64,000 nucleotides of DNA from Microbacterium sp. AK009 (GTDB taxonomy: Bacteria; Actinomycetota; Actinomycetes; Actinomycetales; Microbacteriaceae): positions 372,001 to 436,000 of the forward strand of contig NZ_JACCCG010000003.1 in NCBI RefSeq assembly GCF_013410955.1, read 5' to 3'. Both the position numbers and the translations under genes were made by a program. Positions 57,438-64,000 of the stretch are shown one piece after another (positions within the stretch are counted from its first letter, which is position 1; the number at the start of each line of letters is the position of its first letter). The notes beneath the pieces are model-generated. The model saw nothing but the letters and a program-made list of their open reading frames with translations, was not told the origin of the DNA and ran no database searches.

Positions 57438-58739
57438 TCAGCGGAAGGAATCGGGTCCGCCCCAGCCGCCGACCCACGCCTCGATCCGGGGATCGTCGCC
57501 GACGGCGGACACGCCGGATGCGACGACGGATGCCGCGCGGAAGGCGGCTTCGGTGCCCCACCGCTCAGCGCGTCTCGTCGCGCGACGTGACCGCAGCACT
57601 CCGAGATGCGTGCCGGCGTCGTCCGCGAGGTGAACGGTCCCGACGTCTCCCGTGGCCAGCCGATCGACGAGATCGACCAGCTGGGCGGGATCGGTGACGA
57701 CGACGGGCCGGTCGAGGCGGAGGGTGACCCGAGCGTCGGGGAGGGGCCCTGACGACACCCGGGGGTCGGGGAAGGGAATCTCGACCCCGTCGTCCAGAAC
57801 CACCTGTGCCCGGGGGAAGGCGGCCAGTACCGAATCGACGGTGAGGAAGAGCGCCGCCGGAGAAAACGAACCCGGCACCTGCACGACGAGGTCGGGTGCC
57901 GTCGGCAGCAGCCCGCGCGGTGCGGAACCTCGGACGGGGATGTCGCGGGCCAGACGCATCGACTGCGCATTGGCTCGCTGAATGCTCGAGCCCTCGCGTC
58001 CTGACCACTCCGGCCCGTCGTGCCAGGCGACGGCGTCCGGCTCATGGGCGAAGACGGCGCCCGCCTGCCAGGCGCGATGGGCGAACTCCCAATCCTCCCC
58101 GCCGTACGCGGTGAACCTCTCGTCGAAGCCGCCGATCTCGTCGTACAGTCGCCGCGAGCAGGCCATCACCGCGCCGATGACGAAGCGGTACGACCGGTCG
58201 TCGGCGTCGAGCAGGTTGCGGCACTGCGCGTACGCGTCGCGAAGCCACGCGGGCTCGGGCAGTTCTCGCCCGGCAGTCGCCGCGGGGAGGGGGGCATCGG
58301 CAGCGATCCCGGCGAAGTCGGCGTGCCGCCGCCTGCCCACCGTCACGGCCTCGGGAAGAAGCGCCGGCAGCCGGGTCAGCCGGCGGACGTAGGCGGGCTC
58401 GGGCGCCGTGTCGGCGTCGAGGAAGCAGAGCACCTCGCCCGTGCCGGCCCGCACGCCGAGGTTCCGCGCGGCGGCGAGGCGGAACCCGCGGTCGTCCTGA
58501 CGCACGAGCCGGACACCGGAGGGAACGGCGATCTCTCCGGGGCTGCCGTCATCGGCGACGATGACCTCCATGAGGTCGGCGGGGTAGTCCTGCAGGGCGA
58601 GCGCGTGGAGGGTGCGAGCGAGCTCGGCGGGTTGATCGAAATGCGCGACGATCACCGACACCCGGGGGATCGGCTCGGGTGAGACCCCGTCGAGAGCGTC
58701 CCAGGCGTTCCCGACGACCCAGGGTTCGCGGGGCGTCAT
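57438..58739 (-). CDS. Glycosyltransferase family 2
   Basis: A 433-residue cytoplasmic GT-A glycosyltransferase. VSVIVAHFDQPAELARTLHAL opens the nucleotide-sugar domain; EVIVADDGSPG, LDADTAPEP (DxD) and GGFDERFTAYGGEDWEFAHR follow, the last typical of chondroitin-polymerase-like GT2 enzymes. A ~150-residue C-terminal part is unassigned. The start giving MTPREPWVV overlaps the previous gene's stop (ATGA). Last gene of the leftward three-gene half of a glycan cluster. Confidence 0.92.
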   Translation of the reverse strand: MTPREPWVVGNAWDALDGVSPEPIPRVSVIVAHFDQPAELARTLHALALQDYPADLMEVIVADDGSPGEIAVPSGVRLVRQDDRGFRLAAARNLGVRAGTGEVLCFLDADTAPEPAYVRRLTRLPALLPEAVTVGRRRHADFAGIAADAPLPAATAGRELPEPAWLRDAYAQCRNLLDADDRSYRFVIGAVMACSRRLYDEIGGFDERFTAYGGEDWEFAHRAWQAGAVFAHEPDAVAWHDGPEWSGREGSSIQRANAQSMRLARDIPVRGSAPRGLLPTAPDLVVQVPGSFSPAALFLTVDSVLAAFPRAQVVLDDGVEIPFPDPRVSSGPLPDARVTLRLDRPVVVTDPAQLVDLVDRLATGDVGTVHLADDAGTHLGVLRSRRATRRAERWGTEAAFRAASVVASGVSAVGDDPRIEAWVGGWGGPDSFR

Positions 58740-59725
58740 CCCAGCTCCCGCCACCAGGACAGGTACGCGTCGGCGACCTCGGTAAGGGAGAACGGCACTC
58801 GGTGCAGGCCATGCCAGGTCGACGCCGGGTCGCCGGCCGCACGACGCACGGCGGTCGCGAGGTCTGCGGGGTCGGTGACGTGCAGCGTGCCCGGGCGAAG
58901 CCGCGCCATCTCATCGACATAGCGGTTCCGCTCGGCGACGGGACGCCGTCCCCAGCCGACCCACGTGGCGAGCGATCCCGAGGCTGAGACGTGGCGATGA
59001 GCCACCACGGGCACCGAGACGGTGCGGCCGCGTCGGGCGAGATCGGCGTCGTCGAGCCACCCCGTGACCTCGACGGCGACGCCGAGGGCCTCCGCGCGGC
59101 GGACGAAGGCTTCCAGGTCGGCGGCGTGACCGTCGGATGCCCGGCCGAGCACCGTCATCCGTGTCAGGCCCGCCTGCGCCGCCGCCTGGGCGGCCTCATC
59201 GTGGCCTTTGCCCGGGTAGAAGAAGCCGAGCACCCCCGCGGTGTTGTCGAGTGGTTCAGGGTCATCGAGTCGTCCGGGCCCGGTGCCCGCCGCGATGTCG
59301 ACGGGGAGGGGGATGCTGACGACCGACCTCGGGCGGATGTCCGACGCGCCCAGCAGCGCGAGCTCGTGCTCGCTGTTGACCGCGACGGCGCGGGCGGCGC
59401 TCGCGACGGCGGCGTACGCGGCCCTCCGGCGCGGGAGGTTGCGAGGTCCATCCGATGGCTGGGGCATGTCGTGCAGCGTGACGGTCACGGGCCGGCGCGC
59501 GGCGAGTGCGGTGAACCGTGCGGCTGCGGACTCGGGCGAGTCGGCCCACAGGCGGTCGGTGAACTGGACGTGGACGGGGGAGCCCGCCGGCAGTGCGGGC
59601 TCGTCGGACACGTCGATCGTCTGGACTCCGGGCTGCCGCGCCGCGACCGCGGCGCCGAGCTGCCGGCCGTACACCGCGACGCCGTGCGTTCCCGCGTGCA
59701 CGGCGACGACCGGCGCGGCGTTCAT
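58736..59725 (-). CDS. Glycosyltransferase-like protein, GT-B fold
   Basis: A 329-residue protein with a weak GT4-like pattern: PVVAVHAGTHGVAVYGRQLG at the N-terminus, VTVTLHDMPQP, AVAVNSEHELALLG, and a C-terminal half with VLGFFYPGKGHDEAAQAA and VPVVAHRHVSASGSLATWVGWGRRPV. It probably transfers a sugar onto a surface polymer. Its ATG overlaps the stop of the WcbI-type gene (ATGA), and its own stop overlaps the GT2 start, so the three are tightly coupled. Confidence 0.82.
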   Translation of the reverse strand: MNAAPVVAVHAGTHGVAVYGRQLGAAVAARQPGVQTIDVSDEPALPAGSPVHVQFTDRLWADSPESAAARFTALAARRPVTVTLHDMPQPSDGPRNLPRRRAAYAAVASAARAVAVNSEHELALLGASDIRPRSVVSIPLPVDIAAGTGPGRLDDPEPLDNTAGVLGFFYPGKGHDEAAQAAAQAGLTRMTVLGRASDGHAADLEAFVRRAEALGVAVEVTGWLDDADLARRGRTVSVPVVAHRHVSASGSLATWVGWGRRPVAERNRYVDEMARLRPGTLHVTDPADLATAVRRAAGDPASTWHGLHRVPFSLTEVADAYLSWWRELG

Positions 59726-60651
59726 GGGCGACGCCACCGGGCGAGGAGGGGGGCGAGGCGGGTGAGCGCCGCGTCGACGAAGGCCGGCCGGGCGGCGTAC
59801 CAGCGGCGGTGCGCCTCGCGCACCTCGGCGTCGTCGACCGGGCGGCCCTCCACCAGCCACTCGGAGCGCGGCTCGTCCGGCAGCGACCAGGCTGTCACGA
59901 CATCGGGGGTGAGGGGGCTCCGTACCGACGCGAGGAGCGGGCGCCCCGGGTCGTGCACCGGCCCCGGGAGGCCGAGGGCCTCGAGCACGCGTTCCCCGAG
60001 TGGCAGCCAGATCGCGTTGCCGGGGTGGTTCACGGTCCGGGCGTGCTCCGCGGTGAGCGTGTCGTACATGTCGGAGACGGGCACGTCGATGCGCTGCTCG
60101 CGGGCGCGGAGCTCATCGAGCGAGTCTCGCGCGACAGCGCGCACGCCGTCGGGTGCGAGCGCCGCGTGCGTGGTGATCCCGCCCGCCTCGGCGAGGGTGC
60201 GCATGTCGTGGTAGGCCACGATCGGCGGGTCTTCGTCCACGCCCGGCACCCGGATCGCGGCCTGAAAGGGCTGAAGCCCGGCGAAGCGGACAGACGGCAC
60301 GGTCAGCACGACGCCCGACGTCGCCTGCGCGAGCTGACCGGTGCCGAGCGGGAGGCCGCGGTAGTCCGCGCGGATCGGCTGAGTCACGACGTAGGCCGCA
60401 CCCGCGACGATCTCGTGGAGCCTCGTCGCCTCGTCGGCGGTCATCTCGTGTACCGGGGGCACGCGGAGGAAGCGCCGATCCGGAGCATCCAGCACGATCC
60501 GCAACGACTCGGCCTGACAATTGCCGACGACGACCCCGAACCGATCGGGCACGGGGGACAGACCGAAGAACTCGGCGTAGTGCTGCCGACGCGTTATCAC
60601 CGAAGGGTCTCCCGGCGCAACCGCGGAAGGCACATTCGAGGCACCGTTCAT
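59722..60651 (-). CDS. WcbI-family polysaccharide biosynthesis protein
   Basis: A 309-residue protein whose FGVVVGNCQAESLRIVLD segment (GNCQ at 43-46) is the hallmark of the WcbI family, proposed CoA-dependent acetyltransferases in capsule synthesis. MYDTLTAEHARTVNHPGNAIW is also typical. ATG 60651 is chosen because TACGTT (60658-60663, reverse strand) is 6 nt upstream; an earlier in-frame start would lie across this promoter. First gene of the leftward operon, divergent from a second glycosyltransferase run. Confidence 0.86.
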   Translation of the reverse strand: MNGASNVPSAVAPGDPSVITRRQHYAEFFGLSPVPDRFGVVVGNCQAESLRIVLDAPDRRFLRVPPVHEMTADEATRLHEIVAGAAYVVTQPIRADYRGLPLGTGQLAQATSGVVLTVPSVRFAGLQPFQAAIRVPGVDEDPPIVAYHDMRTLAEAGGITTHAALAPDGVRAVARDSLDELRAREQRIDVPVSDMYDTLTAEHARTVNHPGNAIWLPLGERVLEALGLPGPVHDPGRPLLASVRSPLTPDVVTAWSLPDEPRSEWLVEGRPVDDAEVREAHRRWYAARPAFVDAALTRLAPLLARWRRP

Positions 60652-60761
60652 GATGTGAACGTAGCTTGTCGAGGACGTCGTCCCTCCCTCGCCCGTATCC
60701 ATTGCGACGTCTGCGCGGATCTGGTAACGCGGAGCGCTCGACGGGCGGAGGGAGAGAAGAC

Positions 60762-61868
60762 ATACGCACCGTCATCGGCCTCGTCCGCATCGCCTCGATT
60801 CCCGCCGCACATCCCTACGTGGAAGCGATCACCGACCGCCGTTTCGTGGACGTCCTTCCCGATCCGCCTGTGCCCGGCGCTCCCGACGGTCAGTGGTGGC
60901 CGCCCGTCGCTCTCACGGCGGGGTGGCTGAGGCGGAACGCCGACCGGGTCGACGCGCTGCACGTGCACTTCGGACTCGAGTCGTTCTCACCCGCAGAACT
61001 CGGGTCGGCGCTCGCGACCGCTCGTGACCTCGACCTTCCGGTCGTCTACACCGTCCACGACCTGGAGAATCCGCAGCTCATCGATCAGACCGGGTACGGC
61101 GAGCTGCTCGATGTCATCGTCCCGGGCGCGGACCACCTCATCACCCTCACGGCCGGTGCCGGCGCCGAGGTCCTCCGCCGGTGGGGTCGCACGTGCGAGA
61201 TCATCCCCCACCCCCTGCTGGCTGAGCACGCAGGAGGCGCCGCCGCGCCCGCAGCGCAAGGAGAGACGGTGCGCGTCGGGATGCACCTGCGCGACCTCCG
61301 GCCGAACATAAACGCCACTGCTGCCGTGCGCGCCGCGGCGGCGGCCGCGGAGTCGCTCGGGGGCGGCGAGGCGCCGGTGGTCATCGAGATCCTCATGAAC
61401 GAGCGGGTGCGCGACGCCGACCTCGCCGCGCGTGTGGACGCGCTCGCCGCGCCGCACCCCGCCGTGCACCTGCGACGCACGGCTCGCATGACCGATGCCG
61501 ACATCGAGGCATGGCTCTCGGGGCTCGACCTGTTCGTCCTGCCCTATCGTCACGGCACGCACTCGGGGTGGGTGGAGCTCTGCTTCGACCTCGGGGTGCC
61601 CGTCGCGGGCACCGCGGTGGGTCAGATCGCGTCGCAGCACCCCTCGTCCTTCTTCGCCATCGACCTCGACGAGCCCGCGTCTCTCGCCGCGGCGATCCGC
61701 CGTTGTCGGGTCGTCCGACAGGCGGCCGACGAACCGGCCGCGCGCGACGCCCGGCGCCGGGCGCGCCGTCGCGAACGCGACGAGGTCCGCGCCGCACACC
61801 TCGCGCTGTATCGACGCGTCATCGACGAGAGGGCGCAGGGTCGCCTGGCCGCGGGGGCGCGGCGATGA
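60762..61868 (+). CDS. Glycosyltransferase family 4-like, start codon uncertain
   Basis: A GT-B glycosyltransferase of about 368 residues from the first conserved strand (VIGLVRIASIPAAHPYVEAI). DALHVHFGLESFSP, VVYTVHDLENPQL, VRVGMHLRDLRPN and LDLFVLPYRHGTHSGWVELCFDLGVP give the acceptor and donor domains. No ATG or GTG exists near the natural N-terminus. GGAGGGAGAG (60747-60756) is a strong Shine-Dalgarno followed by ATA at 60762; the only in-frame conventional alternatives are TTG at 60702 or 60666. Either ATA is used or an ATG has mutated. Its stop overlaps the next start (ATGA). Confidence 0.75.
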   Translation: MRTVIGLVRIASIPAAHPYVEAITDRRFVDVLPDPPVPGAPDGQWWPPVALTAGWLRRNADRVDALHVHFGLESFSPAELGSALATARDLDLPVVYTVHDLENPQLIDQTGYGELLDVIVPGADHLITLTAGAGAEVLRRWGRTCEIIPHPLLAEHAGGAAAPAAQGETVRVGMHLRDLRPNINATAAVRAAAAAAESLGGGEAPVVIEILMNERVRDADLAARVDALAAPHPAVHLRRTARMTDADIEAWLSGLDLFVLPYRHGTHSGWVELCFDLGVPVAGTAVGQIASQHPSSFFAIDLDEPASLAAAIRRCRVVRQAADEPAARDARRRARRRERDEVRAAHLALYRRVIDERAQGRLAAGARR

Positions 61869-63019
61869 GCGGGGTGGAGCGCCTGCGGGTCCTGGTCGTC
61901 GCGCCCGAACGGCACGCACTCCGCCAGCCGCACGCCGGCGGTCTGGAGGCGGTGGTCTGGAACCGCGTGCGGTGGCTGCGGCGTCAGGGACACACGGTGT
62001 TCCTGTGCGCGGCCGATGGCTCCGACTTCCTCGGGGCGCACCCCGAGCTGCGGCTTCCCCGTCCGCGCTGGGATCGACCGGAGGACGCCTCCGACTCGCT
62101 GAGTCCCCGTGGACACGAGCGGCGGATGGGTGAGGCGTTCGACCGGGTGCGGCAGCTGCTCGATACCGGGATGCTGCCCGTCGACGTCGTCGACAACCAC
62201 AGCCTCCACGGCGACCCGATCCTGTGGTCCCGCGACCTCGGGCTGCCGGTGGTGACGACGCTGCACACCCCTCCGCTGCCCGGGATGGTCGAGGCCTCGC
62301 GCCGCCTCTCGGGCCGAGAGCCCCACCGCTTCCTCGCCGTGAGCCAGTTCACGGCCCGGGCCTGGTCGGAGGCGGGCGTCGACTCGTTCGTCTTCCCCAA
62401 CGGCGTGGACGCCGATCAGTGGCGTCTCGGCCCGGGCGGGACGGACTGGGCGTGGTTCGGGCGGATCGTTCCTGAGAAGGCGCCGCACCTGGCCATCCGC
62501 GCCGCGCGTCGGGCCGGGGCGCGCCTGCGGATCGCGGGCCGGATCGGCGACGTCACCTACTTCGCCAGCGAGATCGAACCTCTCCTCGGCGGCGGGATCG
62601 AGTTCCTCGGCCCGACGAGCCTCCCCGGGCTGAGCGCAGTGATCGGCGCATCGGCGGTGGCGATCGTCACCCCGGTGTGGGACGAACCGTTCGGTCTCGT
62701 CGCCGCCGAGGCGCTGATGACCGGTACGCCGGTCGCCGCCTTCGACGCGGGCGGCATCGGCGAGGTGATCGCCGGTATGCCCGCCGCGGCCGTCGTGCCG
62801 ACCGGCGACGTCAGCGCGCTCGCGCGCGCCGCCGCGGGGCTTGCCGGGCTCTCACGCTGGGGTCTTCCTCGCGGTCGGATCAGGGATGCCGCGGTGGCGC
62901 GCTACTCGCTGGAGCAGCGTCACCGCGAGATCGAGCGGGTGCTGTCGGTCGCCGCCTCGGGGTGGGGGGTTTCCGCGCTCGTCTCGGCGGACGTCGTGCC
63001 CTCGGCGGTCGGGGCATGA
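61865..63019 (+). CDS. Glycosyltransferase family 4
   Basis: A 384-residue GT-B glycosyltransferase. RVLVVAPERHALRQPHAGGLEAVVW opens the acceptor domain (residues about 8-32), followed by VVTTLHTPPLPGM and FLAVSQFTARAW. The donor half shows VFPNGVDADQW, WFGRIVPEKAPHLAIRAARR and the nucleotide-sugar motif VTPVWDEPFGLVAAEALMTG with the EX7E glutamates. It is coupled by 4-bp ATGA overlaps to the genes before and after it. Confidence 0.93.
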   Translation: MSGVERLRVLVVAPERHALRQPHAGGLEAVVWNRVRWLRRQGHTVFLCAADGSDFLGAHPELRLPRPRWDRPEDASDSLSPRGHERRMGEAFDRVRQLLDTGMLPVDVVDNHSLHGDPILWSRDLGLPVVTTLHTPPLPGMVEASRRLSGREPHRFLAVSQFTARAWSEAGVDSFVFPNGVDADQWRLGPGGTDWAWFGRIVPEKAPHLAIRAARRAGARLRIAGRIGDVTYFASEIEPLLGGGIEFLGPTSLPGLSAVIGASAVAIVTPVWDEPFGLVAAEALMTGTPVAAFDAGGIGEVIAGMPAAAVVPTGDVSALARAAAGLAGLSRWGLPRGRIRDAAVARYSLEQRHREIERVLSVAASGWGVSALVSADVVPSAVGA

Positions 63020-64000
63020 TCGGCTGGTACGTCCATCACCACGGATGGGGGCACGCCACCCGCCTCCGGGCGATCCTCCCGCACCTCGGCGACGAGGTCA
63101 CCGTCTTCTCCTCCCTGCCCGAGCCCGCCGGCCTCTCCGCCGGCGTGCGGTGGGTGACCCTCCCCGCGGATGCGGATGACATCGTCGGCGCGGACGGTGT
63201 GCTGCGTTCTGCGCGACACTTCGGCGACGAGACCGCGCGCGGCGCGCTGCACTGGGCACCGATCGCGCACCCCGGGCACCGCAGACGGCTCGCGGTCATC
63301 GCCGACTGGGCCGCCGCGATCGAGGTGTCGGCCTTCGTCATCGACGTGAGCGCGGAAGTGGCGACGTTCGTGCGCCTGCTCGGGATCCCGACGGTGGTCG
63401 TCGCGCAGCCGGGGCGTCGGACGGATCGCCCGCACCGGATGGCGTACGAGATGGCCGACCGCATCCTCGCGCCGTGGGCGGCCGGCACCATCCCGGCCGA
63501 GGGCCTCGCGGGTTTCGACGATCGCGTCCGACGTGTCGGCGGGGTGTCGCGGTACGACGGGTGTGACGTGGGCGGCGCGGCGGGGCAGCGGGTGCTGTTC
63601 CTGGGGCGGACCCTCCCGGAATCCGTGCTGCGACGCGCGGCGACCCTGCTCGGCGACGCCGGGTGGACGGTCGAGACGGCAGGGACCGGCGACGATGATC
63701 GCGTCGACGACGTGTGGCCCATGATCGCCCGGGCGGGCGTCGTCGTCAGCGCGGCCGGGCAGAACAGCGTCGCGGATCTCGCCGCGGCGAATGCGCGGGC
63801 GGTCGTCGTGCCGCAGGAGCGGCCCTTCGACGAGCAGGGCGAGACCGGGCGCGTGCTGGCCGCCGGCGGATGGGCGGAGGTCGCTCCCGCGTCGGCCGAT
63901 GCCGACGAGATCGCGGCGCTCGTCGAGCGCGCCGCGCTGAGGGCGCCTGACTGGCGCGGCTGGCAGGTGCGGGGAGCCGCGGCGCGTGCGGCGGCCGTCA
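63016..64000 (+). CDS. Glycosyltransferase, MurG-like GT-B fold (3' end outside window)
   Basis: 328 codons are visible and the frame is open at the right edge. The N-terminus IGWYVHHHGWGHATRLRAIL resembles the GHxxR-type loop of GT28/MurG-like enzymes. The C-terminal half has VLFLGRTLPES, a segment VVSAAGQNSVADLAAANARA matching the UDP-sugar-binding site, and VPQERPFDEQGETGRVL. It may complete synthesis of a surface glycan begun by the neighbouring transferases. Starts within the previous stop codon (ATGA). Confidence 0.87.
   Translation, partial: MIGWYVHHHGWGHATRLRAILPHLGDEVTVFSSLPEPAGLSAGVRWVTLPADADDIVGADGVLRSARHFGDETARGALHWAPIAHPGHRRRLAVIADWAAAIEVSAFVIDVSAEVATFVRLLGIPTVVVAQPGRRTDRPHRMAYEMADRILAPWAAGTIPAEGLAGFDDRVRRVGGVSRYDGCDVGGAAGQRVLFLGRTLPESVLRRAATLLGDAGWTVETAGTGDDDRVDDVWPMIARAGVVVSAAGQNSVADLAAANARAVVVPQERPFDEQGETGRVLAAGGWAEVAPASADADEIAALVERAALRAPDWRGWQVRGAAARAAAV

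Overview
The window is very GC-rich, densely packed DNA from a high-GC Gram-positive bacterium. Codon use, the phosphoglucomutase / pheA / lipid kinase / serS neighbourhood, and many starts preceded by a TAnnnT box only 6-7 nt upstream (leaderless transcripts) all point to an actinobacterium, most likely Microbacteriaceae such as Microbacterium. That placement is inferred from recognised gene families and style, not from a database search.

Layout. 1-18.4 kb is chromosomal housekeeping: partial galE, a short LacI-type regulator, phosphoglucomutase, a LysR/EamA divergent pair, pheA, an LtrA membrane protein, a MarR regulator divergent from an MMPL exporter, a luciferase-like monooxygenase with an F420-type NADP oxidoreductase, a photolyase, an esterase, a lipid kinase divergent from serS, and a HAD phosphatase. 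18.4-20.6 kb holds a dense block of intergenic repeats, tRNA-Ser(UGA), an LCP-family cell-wall ligase and tRNA-Ser(GCU).

20.56-26.31 kb is a small genomic island integrated into the 3' end of tRNA-Ser(GCU). A perfect 23-bp copy of the tRNA 3' end closes it on the right. Its cargo is a Hen1-Pnkp bacterial RNA-repair operon (RNA 3'-terminal 2'-O-methyltransferase plus kinase/phosphatase/ligase). This is followed by a strong hairpin terminator or candidate small RNA, and by an Abi_2 (AbiD/AbiF-like) HEPN protein with an intact Rx4H motif. No integrase is recognisable. The combination suggests a defence island that pairs an RNA-cleaving abortive-infection protein with an RNA-sealing system. This is the most interesting part of the window.

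26.3-29.9 kb returns to the chromosome: a hypothetical gene, a large membrane protein and a DEAD-box helicase. 29.9-39.8 kb is a homoprotocatechuate (3,4-dihydroxyphenylacetate) meta-cleavage cluster, hpaG-type/gntR/hpaE/hpaD/hpaH/hpaI, with a thiamine-diphosphate enzyme and a divergent MFS uptake transporter. The hpaG-type enzyme is an FAH-RraA fusion. An 8-bp ATATACGA motif occurs upstream of two of its transcription units.

39.9-57.4 kb mixes stress and redox functions: an S4 RNA-binding protein, a DHA2-type MFS exporter, a photolyase-like protein whose domains appear permuted, membrane proteins, a flavodoxin, three SDR oxidoreductases, an aldo/keto reductase, a thioredoxin lipoprotein with CcdA and a two-component system, a GH15 glucoamylase/trehalase, and an operon of SDR, a hydrolase-gluconate dehydrogenase subunit 3 fusion, and a GMC oxidoreductase. 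57.4-64 kb is a divergent surface-glycan cluster with five glycosyltransferases and a WcbI-type protein, running off the right edge.
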